Shown one piece after another: positions 1 through 8,404 of a stretch of DNA of 64,000 nucleotides (the first letter of the stretch is position 1; every line of letters starts with the position of its first letter). The DNA is from DATARH01 sp963712835. Its GTDB lineage: Bacteria; Pseudomonadota; Alphaproteobacteria; ATCC43930; CGMCC-115725. Location of the stretch: NCBI GenBank assembly GCA_963712835.1, contig CAVQJJ010000011.1, forward strand, positions 186,001 to 250,000. Direction: 5' to 3'. Made by a program: the position numbers and the translations under genes. The notes under the pieces were generated by a model. That model was not told where the DNA came from and did not search any database. It saw nothing but the letters and a program-made list of their open reading frames with translations.

Positions 1-621
1 AATCAACGAGGTGAGCCCGCCGCACAGCACCGACTGCTCGCCGAATAGATCAGTCTCGCATTCTTCCTTGAAGCTGGTCTCGATAACCCCCGAACGGCCG
101 CCGCCGATCGCCGAGGCATAGCTGAGCGCGATCTCGAGCGCGTTGCCCGACTTGTCCTGGTCGACCGCGACAAGGCACGGCACGCCGCCGCCACGCAGAT
201 ATTCCGAGCGCACCGTGTGGCCGGGCCCTTTCGGCGCGATCATGAACACATCCATGTCGGGGCGCGCCTCGATGAGGCGGAAATGAATGCTGAGCCCGTG
301 CGCGAAGGCGATCGCGCTGCCCTCGCGCATGTTGGGCTTGAGGTCGCTGTTGTAAAGCGCGGCCTGCAGCTCGTCGGGGGCGAGCACCATCACCACATCG
401 GCCCATTTCGCCGCCTCGGCCGGGGTCATGACCTTGATGCCGGCCGCCTCCGCCTTCTGCGCCGAGGTCGAGCCCGGCCGCAACGCGACGACGACATCCT
501 TGACGCCGCTGTCGCGCAGGTTGTTGGCGTGGGCGTTGCCCTGGCTGCCATAGCCGATGACCGCGACCTTTTTCGCCTTGATCAGGTTCACATCGGCGTC
601 GCGATCGTAATAAACGCGCAT
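1..621 (-). CDS. ilvC: Ketol-acid reductoisomerase, N-terminal part (cut by window edge)
   Basis: Catalyses the NADPH-dependent isomeroreduction of acetolactate or acetohydroxybutyrate, the second common step of valine, leucine and isoleucine synthesis. The visible 207 codons start at an ATG preceded by AAGGAGAG and read MRVYYDRDADVNLIKAKKVA, with the Rossmann motif GYGSQGNAHA close behind. The knotted C-terminal domain with the Mg-binding acidic residues lies beyond the left edge. It is the last visible gene of a minus-strand run with ilvB, ilvN and an alpha/beta hydrolase, and begins 25 bases after the hydrolase stop, so co-transcription is likely. Identification is firm; only the 3' part is missing. 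Confidence 0.95.
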   Translation of the reverse strand, partial: MRVYYDRDADVNLIKAKKVAVIGYGSQGNAHANNLRDSGVKDVVVALRPGSTSAQKAEAAGIKVMTPAEAAKWADVVMVLAPDELQAALYNSDLKPNMREGSAIAFAHGLSIHFRLIEARPDMDVFMIAPKGPGHTVRSEYLRGGGVPCLVAVDQDKSGNALEIALSYASAIGGGRSGVIETSFKEECETDLFGEQSVLCGGLTSLI

Positions 622-645
622 GAGACTCTCCTTCGATTCTAACTT

Positions 646-1500
646 CTATAGCGATGCCTCGAGAAAGCGGACGAGCCGCGGCGCGGTGCGCGCGGCAAAG
701 CCGCCCGGCTCCTCGACCGGGTCCGCCGCCCAGAAATGCCCCGCCTCGGGGATGACGATGTTGCGCGCGAAGAACCCCGCCTGCTTCAGCGCGATGAGGA
801 ACCGGTCGGACTGCGTCGAAGCGTCGACGATCTCGTCCTCGCGGCCGTAGATCAGCAGGAACTTGGTGCTGTTCTTGTCGATCGTCGCGTAGCTGAGCGG
901 CGAGGCGTCGAAAAACATCTTGCGGTTTTGTGCGGGCGAGCCGCCGAGGAATTTCTCGGTGATCTGGTCGCGCGGCCGGTAGATCTGGTCATGCTCCCAT
1001 TGCACTGCCATGTCGTAGACGCCGTAAAAGCCGATGCAGGCCTTGACCGCGCACGACACATCCGCGTGGGGGGCGTCGCGGTACTCGCTGGTGAGCAACG
1101 GCTCCTCGCCCGCCAGGGCGACGAGCGCCGTCAGGTGTGCGCCGGCGGAATCGCCGATCACGCCGATGCGATCGGGGTCGACGCCGAGGCGCGCGGCGTT
1201 GGCGCGGACGAATTGGACGGCCGCTTTGACGTCGTAAGCGGCGCCCGGCCAGCTCCTCGCCCCCGGTTTCATCAGCCGGTATTCGATCGAGAACAGCGCG
1301 TAGCCGTGACGTGCGAGGTACGGGCCCCAATGCTGGTAGAGCGATCGGTCGCCGATCTGCCAGCCGCCGCCATGCGCGGCGACCAACACCGGCGCCTTGT
1401 CCGCGCCGCGCGGCAGATAAAGGTCGCCAATCAGCTCGACGCCGTCATGGATGGCGTAAAGCAGACCGGGCGTCACCACCACATCGCGTTCGTCTGCCAT
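646..1500 (-). CDS. Alpha/beta hydrolase (esterase/lipase-like)
   Basis: A 284-residue alpha/beta hydrolase of the HGGG (hormone-sensitive-lipase/carboxylesterase) type. The oxyanion-hole motif HGGGW is at about residues 43-47 and the nucleophile elbow GDSAG at 116-120, with Ser118. A likely acid residue is in EDEIVD and the likely catalytic His in EAGHFW near the C-terminus. No signal peptide is visible, so it is probably cytoplasmic. The ATG is preceded by GGGAGA. It sits between ilvN (10 bases upstream) and ilvC, which suggests co-transcription, but a role in branched-chain amino acid synthesis is not established. The substrate cannot be told from the sequence; arylformamidase or short-chain esterase are both possible. 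Confidence 0.85.
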   Translation of the reverse strand: MADERDVVVTPGLLYAIHDGVELIGDLYLPRGADKAPVLVAAHGGGWQIGDRSLYQHWGPYLARHGYALFSIEYRLMKPGARSWPGAAYDVKAAVQFVRANAARLGVDPDRIGVIGDSAGAHLTALVALAGEEPLLTSEYRDAPHADVSCAVKACIGFYGVYDMAVQWEHDQIYRPRDQITEKFLGGSPAQNRKMFFDASPLSYATIDKNSTKFLLIYGREDEIVDASTQSDRFLIALKQAGFFARNIVIPEAGHFWAADPVEEPGGFAARTAPRLVRFLEASL

Positions 1501-1510
1501 CGCCGTCTCC

Positions 1511-2014
1511 CTAGAACCGGCCGTTTCCGCGGGAGATCGCCACCGCGCCGGTGCGCGATACTTCGACTAATCCCAACGGTTCCATGAGGCCGATAAAGGC
1601 GTCGAGCTTTTCGGCCGAGCCGGTGATCTCGTAGACGAAGCTCTCGGTCGTGGAATCGACGACGCGGGCGCGAAATACGTCGGCGAGGCGCAGCGACTCG
1701 ATGCGCGGCTCGCCCTTGCCGGCCACCTTGATCAGCGCCAGCTCGCGCTCGACATAGGGGCCTTCGTCAGTCAGGTCGTGCACCTTGCGAACCGGTACGA
1801 GTCGCGAGAGCTGAGCCTTGATCTGCTCGATGATCATGCGCGTGCCCGAGGTCACGACGGTGATGCGCGACAGGTTGTTGTTGGGGTCGACCTCGGCGAC
1901 AGTGAGGCTGTCGATATTGTAGCCGCGTCCGGAAAAGAGCCCGACGACGCGCGCGAGAATGCCCGGCTCGTTGTCGACGAGCACGGCGATGGTGTGGCGT
2001 TCGATGTCAGGCAC
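1511..2014 (-). CDS. ilvN: Acetolactate synthase small (regulatory) subunit
   Basis: Regulatory subunit that binds the large subunit IlvB and confers valine feedback inhibition. It has an N-terminal ACT domain over about residues 4-75 (ERHTIAVLVDNEPGILARV, then GLFSGRGYNIDSL) and the usual C-terminal domain ending near FIGLMEPLGLVEVSRTG. The reading frame stays open upstream to 2092, but that extension encodes only the intergenic palindromic element. I choose the GTG at 2014 because GGGAGG lies six bases before it and the product (167 residues) then matches the normal family length. It follows ilvB after about 140 bases that hold two hairpins. Confidence 0.93.
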   Translation of the reverse strand: MPDIERHTIAVLVDNEPGILARVVGLFSGRGYNIDSLTVAEVDPNNNLSRITVVTSGTRMIIEQIKAQLSRLVPVRKVHDLTDEGPYVERELALIKVAGKGEPRIESLRLADVFRARVVDSTTESFVYEITGSAEKLDAFIGLMEPLGLVEVSRTGAVAISRGNGRF

Positions 2015-2047
2015 CCTCACCCTCCCATTGCTGCGCAATGGGTCCCT

Positions 2048-2120
2048 CCCTCTCCCGTGATACGGGAGAGGGACTAAGGGCGCCGGAGCCAAAACCCCTC
2101 TCCCGCACTGCGGGAGAGGG
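2048..2120. repeat. Pair of intergenic palindromes between ilvB and ilvN
   Basis: Two near-perfect hairpins stand side by side. One spans 2048-2072 (arms CCCTCTCCCGT and ACGGGAGAGGG, 3-base loop). The other spans 2096-2120 (arms CCCTCTCCCGCA and TGCGGGAGAGGG, 1-base loop). The same CCCTCTCC/GGAGAGGG theme recurs in the livG-livF gap at about 20.2 kb. This is typical of dispersed intergenic palindromic repeats in alphaproteobacteria. Inside an operon they could modulate ilvN expression or mRNA stability, which is inference. Confidence 0.75.
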
Positions 2121-2155
2121 TGCCGAGCGCCATAGGCGCGAGGCGGGTGAGTGAG

Positions 2156-3919
2156 TCACACCAGCACCATGCCTTCTTCCGACACGGGCTTTTCGGCCTT
2201 GTCGGCGGGGCCCAGGAGCATTTCGTTGTGCGCGGCGCCCGAGGGGATCATCGGGAAGCAGTTTTCGAGCTCGTCGACCGCGACATCGAGCACCACCGCG
2301 CCCGGCTCCTCGATCATGAAACGGATCGCGTCGTCGAGATCGGCCGGGTTGGTGACGCGCCGCCCCTTGGCGCCGAACGCTTCGGCGAGGCGGACGAAAT
2401 CGGGCAGCGCCGCGGTGTAGCTTTCCGAATAGCGGCCGCCGTGCAGCAGCTCCTGCCACTGGCGGACCATGCCCATGTACTGGTTGTTGAGGATGAACGC
2501 CTTCACCGGCAGGCGGTATTGGCTGATCGTCGACATCTCCTGGATGTTCATCAGGATCGAGGCTTCGCCGGCGACATCGATGACCAACGCGTCGGGATGG
2601 GCCACCTGCACGCCAACCGCGGCCGGCAGCCCGTAGCCCATCGTGCCGAGCCCGCCCGAGGTCATCCAATGGTAGGGCGTCTCGAACTTGAAGAATTGCG
2701 CCGCCCACATCTGGTGCTGGCCGACCTCGGTGGTGATGTAAGGGTCGCGACCCCGGGTCAGCGCATAGAGGCGTTCCAGCGCGTATTGCGGCTTGATGAC
2801 GTCCTTGCGGCTCTTGTCGTAGCGCAGGCAATCGCGGCCACGCCACGCTTCGACCTGCTTCCACCATTTCTGGCGTCCGGCAGGCGCGCGCTTCGGGGCG
2901 GCCTTGGCCCAACCGGCGAGCAACGCCTCGAGTGCCGCGCCGCAATCGCCGACGATGGGCACGTCGACCCGCACGTTCTTGTTGATCGAGCTGGGGTCGA
3001 TGTCGATGTGGATCTTCTTCGAGTTGGGCGAGAAGGCGTTGAGCCGCCCAGTCACCCGGTCGTCGAAGCGCGAGCCGATCGCGATCATCACGTCGCAATC
3101 GTGCATCGCATTGTTGGCCTCGTATGTGCCGTGCATGCCGACCATGCCGAGGAAATGCGGGTCGCTCGCCGGCAGCGCGCCGAGACCCATCAGGGTCAGG
3201 GTGCAGGGCGAGTCGATAAGGCGCACAAACTCGGTGAAGCGCGCGCAGGCCGGGGGCCCGGAATTGATCAGCCCACCGCCGCCATAAACGAGTGGCCGCT
3301 CGGCCTTGGCGATGAGCGCCAGCGCCTCGTCGATCCGCGCCGGATCGGGCCGCGTCTGCGGCCGGTAGCTCTTGTGCTCGATCTGCCCGGGCTCGGTATA
3401 AGGACCCGAGGCGAACAGCACATCCTTCGGCAGGTCGATCACCACCGGGCCGGGCCGGCCGCTTTTGGCGATGTAGAATGCCTCGTGCATGACCCGCGCG
3501 AGGTCGTTTACATCGCGAACCAGGTAATTGTGCTTGGTACAGGGCCGGGTGATGCCGGTGGTGTCGGCTTCCTGGAACGCGTCGTTGCCGATGAGATGCG
3601 TCGGCACCTGGCCGGTCAGGCAGACGACCGGCACCGAGTCCATCAGCGCGTCGGTGAGACCGGTCACCGCATTGGTCGCGCCGGGGCCGCTCGTCACCAG
3701 CACGACGCCGACCCTGCCGGTCGAGCGGGCGTAACCTTCCGCCGCGTGCACCGCGCCGCCTTCCTGGCGCACCAGCACATGGCGCAGATTGTTCTGCTTG
3801 AAGAGGGAGTCGTAGATCGGCAGGACAGCGCCGCCCGGGTAGCCAAAGACGACCTCGACACCCTGATCGACAAGCGACCGGATGACGATATCGGCTCCGC
3901 TCAACGACTCGGGCGACAT
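2156..3919 (-). CDS. ilvB: Acetolactate synthase large (catalytic) subunit
   Basis: ThDP-dependent enzyme condensing two pyruvates, or pyruvate plus 2-oxobutyrate, into acetohydroxy acids: the committed step of branched-chain amino acid synthesis. At 587 residues it has the family's usual length. The N-terminal ThDP-binding Pyr domain carries GYPGGAVLPIYD and the catalytic Glu53 in RQEGGA. The central FAD-type domain follows, and the C-terminal PP domain shows the ThDP/Mg motif DVAGEASILMNIQE with NNQYMGMVRQWQ. The ATG is preceded by GGGAGAGG. Gene order ilvB-ilvN-hydrolase-ilvC on one strand indicates an operon. A strong hairpin lies in the leader. Confidence 0.97.
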   Translation of the reverse strand: MSPESLSGADIVIRSLVDQGVEVVFGYPGGAVLPIYDSLFKQNNLRHVLVRQEGGAVHAAEGYARSTGRVGVVLVTSGPGATNAVTGLTDALMDSVPVVCLTGQVPTHLIGNDAFQEADTTGITRPCTKHNYLVRDVNDLARVMHEAFYIAKSGRPGPVVIDLPKDVLFASGPYTEPGQIEHKSYRPQTRPDPARIDEALALIAKAERPLVYGGGGLINSGPPACARFTEFVRLIDSPCTLTLMGLGALPASDPHFLGMVGMHGTYEANNAMHDCDVMIAIGSRFDDRVTGRLNAFSPNSKKIHIDIDPSSINKNVRVDVPIVGDCGAALEALLAGWAKAAPKRAPAGRQKWWKQVEAWRGRDCLRYDKSRKDVIKPQYALERLYALTRGRDPYITTEVGQHQMWAAQFFKFETPYHWMTSGGLGTMGYGLPAAVGVQVAHPDALVIDVAGEASILMNIQEMSTISQYRLPVKAFILNNQYMGMVRQWQELLHGGRYSESYTAALPDFVRLAEAFGAKGRRVTNPADLDDAIRFMIEEPGAVVLDVAVDELENCFPMIPSGAAHNEMLLGPADKAEKPVSEEGMVLV

Positions 3920-3968
3920 GACCCTCTCCCTAATTGTCCAAAAGACGGGTTGCAGGTTCCACAGAATA

Positions 3969-3997
3969 GCACGCGCCGGCGAAGGGCCGGCGCGTGC
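3969..3997 (-). terminator. GC-rich hairpin between miaA and ilvB
   Basis: A perfect 12-bp stem (GCACGCGCCGGC against GCCGGCGCGTGC) with a 5-base loop lies 16 bases past the miaA stop and 49 bases before the ilvB start, both on the minus strand. Reading in gene direction it is followed by TATTCTGT, not by a clean U-run. It could be a terminator for miaA or a leader attenuator of ilvB. I found no leader peptide rich in Ile, Val or Leu codons in the 93-base gap, so classical attenuation is not supported. Confidence 0.55.
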
Positions 3998-4012
3998 ACT
4001 GCAACGTACCAG

Positions 4013-4945
4013 TTATCCCCAGCGGGTCAATAGCAAACCATCAATAAAATGGCGTGAGAGGTGCAAAAAACTTTCCGAATATTGCTCAACGCAAATCAGC
4101 TTCGCGTTGAGCTGATGGCGGAACCAGGTGGTCTGGCGCTTGGCGTAGCGCCGCGTGGATTGTTGCGCGGCGGCGATCGCCTCGGGCAGGGTCGCCTCGC
4201 CCCGCAGATGAGCGAAAAGCTCGGGCATGCCTACCGCTTTCATCGCCGGCAGGTCTAGCGGGAGGCCGCGCGCGAGTAGCGCTGCCGCCTCAGCGAGCCC
4301 GCCGGCATCGATCATCGCCGCGAATCGCGCGTCGCAGGCGGCGTAGAGGGTCGCGCGTGGCGGCGCGAGGAGGATGGTCGCGAAACGATACGGCGAAGGC
4401 GCGGCGGGCGCGCGTTGCCACTCGCCGATCGGCTTGCCGGTGGCGCGCACGACTTCGTAAGCGCGAGTGAGACGCGTCTTGTCGCCGGGCGGAAAACGCG
4501 CGGCCGAGGCCGGGTCAAGCCGTGCTAGCTCTTGGCGGAACGCAGCGCCCCCGAGCCGGCTGTAAAGCGCGGTCGCGTCGTCGCGGATCGCGGGCGGGAG
4601 GTCGGGGATCGCCGCGAGGCCGCCGAGCAGCGCCCGGAGGTAGAGCCCCGTGCCGCCGACCAGGATCGGCAGCCGTCCGGCGGCGAGTGACGCGGCGATC
4701 TCGGCAAGCGCCGCCGCGCGCCAGCGCGCGGCCGAACCGCGCTCCGTCGCATCGAGAAAACCGTAAAGCCGGTGCGGCGCCCGAGCTTCTTCCGCCGGGC
4801 CGGGCCGCGCGGTCAGGATGCGCAAGTCGCCATAGCATTGCAGCGCGTCGGCATTGATGACCGCACCGCCGTAATGCTCAGCCAGCGCCAGAGCGAGCGC
4901 CGATTTACCGCTCGCGGTCGGCCCGGCGACGATGATGACGTCCAT
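4013..4945 (-). CDS. miaA: tRNA dimethylallyltransferase
   Basis: Transfers a dimethylallyl group to N6 of A37 in tRNAs that read codons starting with U. The 310-residue protein begins MDVIIVAGPTASGKSALALA with the P-loop GPTASGKS at residues 8-15, followed by the family motif INADALQCYGDLRI (usually DSxQvY). Further motifs are LVGGTGLYLRALLGG and a C-terminal QQSTRRYAKRQTTWFRH, which is diagnostic for MiaA. It starts 7 bases after the upstream unknown gene at 4953-5372 and ends 93 bases before ilvB. Length and motifs are normal. Confidence 0.95.
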   Translation of the reverse strand: MDVIIVAGPTASGKSALALALAEHYGGAVINADALQCYGDLRILTARPGPAEEARAPHRLYGFLDATERGSAARWRAAALAEIAASLAAGRLPILVGGTGLYLRALLGGLAAIPDLPPAIRDDATALYSRLGGAAFRQELARLDPASAARFPPGDKTRLTRAYEVVRATGKPIGEWQRAPAAPSPYRFATILLAPPRATLYAACDARFAAMIDAGGLAEAAALLARGLPLDLPAMKAVGMPELFAHLRGEATLPEAIAAAQQSTRRYAKRQTTWFRHQLNAKLICVEQYSESFLHLSRHFIDGLLLTRWG

Positions 4946-4952
4946 ACAGCGA

Positions 4953-5372
4953 CTAGCCTCGCCTCGAGGCTTCTGGAATGCCCCGAATGTGCCTTATGCC
5001 GCCGCAGGCGCTCACCGAAACCTCGGCGTAAAAATAAGGCTCTTTATCGTTGTCGCTTCGTCGATAAGAAATTTCTACCCTCGCCACGTAAAAACCAAAA
5101 ATACGAGACCAAACCTCCTCTCGCTCCAAGTCCCAGCGGTACAAAGCACAACATTTTGGATTTTTCGTGTAAAACTCTTCCAACGATGCGTAAGTTATTG
5201 GTGAGACGACTGTTGGATCGTTTTGCCACCAATCGAGAGTGCGCCTTACGGCCGCGCCTATTAGCTCTTGATCGCTACAGTACCTAAGCTTCGGATAACA
5301 AATTCCTGTAAAATTAAGGATCATCACGCCCAGAAAGATAAAGGAAGCAGCGATGATGATGGATCGTCCCAT
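4953..5372 (-). CDS. Hypothetical membrane-anchored protein
   Basis: A 139-residue protein I do not recognise. Residues 5-24 form one hydrophobic segment (IIIAASFIFLGVMILNFTGI), followed by a Cys; this looks like a signal anchor or an uncleaved signal. The rest is polar and contains Cys pairs (KCCAL, and SACGG near the C-terminus), consistent with a periplasmic domain. It lies 7 bases upstream of miaA on the same strand, so it may be co-transcribed. Its base composition is clearly lower in GC than its neighbours, which hints at recent acquisition or relaxed selection. The ATG lacks a strong ribosome binding site. Confidence 0.6.
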   Translation of the reverse strand: MGRSIIIAASFIFLGVMILNFTGICYPKLRYCSDQELIGAAVRRTLDWWQNDPTVVSPITYASLEEFYTKNPKCCALYRWDLEREEVWSRIFGFYVARVEISYRRSDNDKEPYFYAEVSVSACGGIRHIRGIPEASRRG

Positions 5373-5392
5373 GAGCTGATATCGGCCTATGA

Positions 5393-6314
5393 ATGTATTT
5401 TGACGCCCAAAAAACCCGCAGGGATTATCGCCGACTTCGCGCCAGTGATGCCAAAGAACCAGTGCAACCCGATAGACAGATAATCACTCTGATTGCGGCT
5501 CCGGATGCGGAGGAAGCGCTGCGGGCTGCAGTGATCGGGTTGCACGCCTACTGGCTTGGCCCAGGAGCCTGCGAGATCGCGGGCGTCACGGAAGAAGCAG
5601 CGCGCGCGGCGATCGCCGACAGACCCATCGACATCATCATTCAGCCGGCGGAGGGGCGGCGCAAGCGGCTGCTCGTCGCCGATCTCGAGTTCGACGATCA
5701 TCGAGAACGAGATGCTCGAGGAATTGGCCGGTTTCCTCGGGCTGCGCGCGCCGGTCGCCGAGATCACGCGGCGGGCGATGAACGGCGAGATCGACTTTGT
5801 CGGCGCGCTCGCGGAGCGGGTCGCGCTGCTGCGCGGGCTGTCCGAAAGCGTGCTCGGCGAGGCCGCGACACGCATCCGGATCATGTCGGGCGCGCGGTCG
5901 CTGATCGCGACCTTGCGCCGCGCCGGGGTGACGACGGCGCTGGTCTCAGGCGGGTTCACGGTGTTCGCCGAGCGGGTTGCCGCCGAGCTCGGTTTCGACC
6001 GGGTGGTCGCCAACCGGCTCGACATCACGGATGGCAAGCTCACCGGCACGGTGAGCCCGTCCATCGTCACCGGCGCGACCAAGCTTGAGACGCTGGTGTC
6101 GCTGGCCGAAAAACTGGGCATCGGGCTCGACGCCACGTTGGCGGTGGGTGACGGGGCCAACGATCTGCCGATGCTGCAGGCGGCGGGGCTCGGAATCGCG
6201 TTCCGCGCCAAGCCCGCGGTTGCCGCGGCGTCGCGTCATCGCATTGACCACGCCGATCTGACCGCGCTGCTTTATGCGCAGGGCTACCGGCAGGACGAGA
6301 TCGCCGCTACTTAG
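5393..6314 (+). pseudogene. serB: Phosphoserine phosphatase, frameshifted in the DxDST motif
   Basis: SerB dephosphorylates phosphoserine to serine, using an aspartyl-phosphate at the first Asp of DxDST. One frame (from 5393 or the GTG at 5462) reads through GRRKRLLVADL. The other (to 6314) continues STIIENEMLEELAGF, then LVSGGFTVF and AVGDGANDLPML, the normal HAD motifs II-IV. The two join only if one G near 5687-5690 is removed, which restores VADLDSTIIENEM. The lesion therefore sits exactly on the catalytic nucleophile motif. It may be a true null mutation or a sequencing error. The 3' end overlaps the stop of the convergent upp gene by 8 bases. Confidence 0.8.
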
Positions 6315-6936
6315 TGCCGAACAGCCGGTCGCCGGCGTCGCCGAGGCCCGGCAGGATGTAGCCGTGCTCAGTGAGGCAGCGGTCGAGCGCCGCCGCGACG
6401 ATCGTCACGTCGGGGAAGACGCTGTGCACGTGAGCGACCCCTTCGGGCGCGGCGACCAGGCAGACGAACTTCACCGAGCGCGCCCGCAACTCGATCAGCC
6501 GCGAGATCGCCGCGACCGCCGAATTGCCGGTCGCCAGCATCGGATCGACGAGGATCGCGTCGCGCTCCGGCAGGTCGTCGGGCAGCTTCAGGTAGTATTC
6601 GATCGCCTGCAGCGTGCGCGGGTCGCGGTAGAGGCCGATATGGCCGACCCGCGCCGAGGGCACCAGCTCGAGAATGCCATCGAGCAACCCGTTGCCCGCG
6701 CGCAGGATCGATACCAGGCATAATTTCTTGCCGGCGAGCACCGGCAGCCGCGCCGTTTCGAGCGGCGTCTCGATCTCGGTTTCCTCGAGCGGCAGCTCGC
6801 GCGTCGCCTCATAGCCGAGCAACAGCCCCACCTCGCGCATCAGCTGGCGGAACGCGCCGGTCGGCGTGTCGTGCGCGCGCATCAGCGACAATTTGTGCTG
6901 GACTAGCGGGTGATCGACAATACGGAGATCGGGCAT
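6307..6936 (-). CDS. upp: Uracil phosphoribosyltransferase
   Basis: Converts uracil plus PRPP to UMP. The 209-residue protein has the expected family length. It shows SILRAGNGLLDGI near residues 77-89 (substrate and PRPP contacts), the PRPP loop ILVDPMLATGNSA at 128-140, and a C-terminal GLGDAGDRLFGTK. It is the distal gene of a minus-strand set with a DUF1688 gene and a GTP-cyclohydrolase-II-like gene, the combination known from the URC uracil catabolic pathway. Here Upp may feed uridine nucleotides into degradation as well as salvage. A palindromic repeat pair separates it from the DUF1688 gene. Confidence 0.95.
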   Translation of the reverse strand: MPDLRIVDHPLVQHKLSLMRAHDTPTGAFRQLMREVGLLLGYEATRELPLEETEIETPLETARLPVLAGKKLCLVSILRAGNGLLDGILELVPSARVGHIGLYRDPRTLQAIEYYLKLPDDLPERDAILVDPMLATGNSAVAAISRLIELRARSVKFVCLVAAPEGVAHVHSVFPDVTIVAAALDRCLTEHGYILPGLGDAGDRLFGTK

Positions 6937-6964
6937 GGGTTTGCTCTGCTGGGTGTCCGTTTTA

Positions 6965-7079
6965 GCGTCCTTCGAGACGGCTGCTTTGCAGCCTCCTCAG
7001 GATGACGGCTTTCTTTATGCCATCCGCAAACCGCCGTCATCATGAGGAGCGCTCGAAGAGCGCGTCTCGAAAAACGCAC
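6965..7079. repeat. Inverted repeat pair, 'CCTGAGGAGC' type, copy 1
   Basis: Two arms in opposite orientation flank a short spacer. The left arm runs 6965-7008 (GCGTCCTTCGAGACGG to CTCAGGATGACGG). The right arm runs 7034-7079 (CCGTCATCATGAGGAGCG to CGTCTCGAAAAACGCAC). The same unit recurs at 8284-8399. It resembles a dispersed palindromic repeat common in Rhizobiales-type genomes. It fills most of the gap between the DUF1688 gene and upp. Confidence 0.8.
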
Positions 7080-7106
7080 GATCGCTTTGCAGTTTCAAGA
7101 CAAGCA

Positions 7107-8282
7107 CTAGAACAGCGTCCCGTCGCTGGCGATCGTCAGCGGCGGCGAGCCGTCCGCTCGCCGCGGCAGTGCGGCGACGCGGCCGGCTTCCCAACTGCCG
7201 CCTTCGAGCACGCAGGCGAGCGGGAACTCGGCGAGGTTTTTGCCGAGAAGGGTGCGAACCCGCGCGGCAAGCCGGTCGAGCAGGATAACCGTCAAGGCGC
7301 GCCACTCGACCACCGCCTCGTCCTGCGGGTCGAGCGTGCGCTGCGTGAGCGAGGGGTCGCGCGGCTCGATGACGCCGAGATCGAGAAACAAGCCGCCATT
7401 GCGGTATTCAGCGAGGCCGGTCAGGCCGTCGAGATCGGAGACGGCGACGCCGGAATCCTGCAACGGCTCGACCAGCGAATAGGCAAGCCATTGCGACAGC
7501 TTGTGGAACGGCACCAAGCCGTCGCCCGGCACCGCGCGGTGCCGCCCGCAATCACCGAGCGGCCGGCCCGGCCAGATCGGCCCCAGCGCAATGAGCAGGG
7601 CGCGAAGTATCTCCGCGGCCGCGATCGCGCCGCCCTGCGCCCGCCAATGGTCGAAGAGATGGCCAAGCCGCGCCGGGCGGCCGAACACCGCCGGGTTGTC
7701 TCGCGCGACCTCGCCGAGCCGGCGCAGCAGCGCGATCCGCCCGTCGAAGCCGGCGAGCGTGTTGCCGTCGCGATACTGTATCGCGGCGGCGAGCGCCTCC
7801 GGGGTCAGCGCCGCCAACGCCGTCGCATCGGCGCGCCACGGTTGCGCCGGATCGGCCGAAAAGAGGCCGGCCTGCATCGCCCTGAAGCTCGCCACGCCCA
7901 GCCCTTCGGAGCGCGCGAACACCTGGCCGGTCTCGGCCTCGCGGTAACGCCACTCCGCGCCCGCGCCGGCGTCGAGCAGCACCGAGACGATCGTCAAGTC
8001 GATACGGGAGCGCGCTGTCTCGGCGTGGTCGGCGCCGGAAGCGACAAGCGCCGCACGGTCGATCCCGCCGGCCGCGAAATGCCGCCAACGACTGTGAAAC
8101 GGCACGCGAAGATCGGGGTAGCGGCGGTGGGTCACCTCCGCGACGAGCTGCGCGGCCGCGTCGAGCCGCTCGGGATGCAGGCGGAAATGCGGCGCTTCCC
8201 CGCGCTCGGCCGCCGCATACACGAGACCGCAGCGCTCGCGCACCGCAGCCGCGGTCAGGAGATCAGGCTGCAAAACCGTCAT
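7107..8282 (-). CDS. DUF1688 (URC4/Urg3-like) protein of uracil catabolism
   Basis: A 391-residue protein I assign to the DUF1688 family, known from fungal URC4/Urg3 and bacterial homologues, where it is needed for the URC route of uracil degradation. Its biochemical role is not firmly established. Typical stretches are VRERCGLVYAAAERGEAPHF near the N-terminus, VPFHSRWRHFAAGG, VVSVLLDAGAGAEWRY-like text around residues 100-115, and VPFHKLSQWLAYSLVEPLQ. No signal peptide or membrane segment is visible. It lies between the URC1-like gene and upp on the same strand, flanked on both sides by palindromic repeats. The family call is from recognition of these motifs and the gene context. Confidence 0.85.
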   Translation of the reverse strand: MTVLQPDLLTAAAVRERCGLVYAAAERGEAPHFRLHPERLDAAAQLVAEVTHRRYPDLRVPFHSRWRHFAAGGIDRAALVASGADHAETARSRIDLTIVSVLLDAGAGAEWRYREAETGQVFARSEGLGVASFRAMQAGLFSADPAQPWRADATALAALTPEALAAAIQYRDGNTLAGFDGRIALLRRLGEVARDNPAVFGRPARLGHLFDHWRAQGGAIAAAEILRALLIALGPIWPGRPLGDCGRHRAVPGDGLVPFHKLSQWLAYSLVEPLQDSGVAVSDLDGLTGLAEYRNGGLFLDLGVIEPRDPSLTQRTLDPQDEAVVEWRALTVILLDRLAARVRTLLGKNLAEFPLACVLEGGSWEAGRVAALPRRADGSPPLTIASDGTLF

Positions 8283-8283
8283 T

Positions 8284-8399
8284 GCGTCCTTCGAGGCTCC
8301 GCTGCGCGGAGCACCTCAGGATGACGGGTGTTGGGGCGCGGCATCACAAACATCGGTCATCCTGAGGAGCGCCCGCAGGGCGCGTCTCGAAGGACGCAC
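8284..8399. repeat. Inverted repeat pair, 'CCTGAGGAGC' type, copy 2
   Basis: The left arm runs 8284-8328 (GCGTCCTTCGAGGCTCCG to CTCAGGATGACGGG). The right arm runs 8355-8399 (GGTCATCCTGAGGAGCG to TCTCGAAGGACGCAC). It matches the element at 6965-7079 and occupies the whole gap between the URC1-like gene and the DUF1688 gene. The transcript of the cluster would carry large hairpins at both junctions. Confidence 0.82.
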
Positions 8400-8404
8400 C
8401 AATT

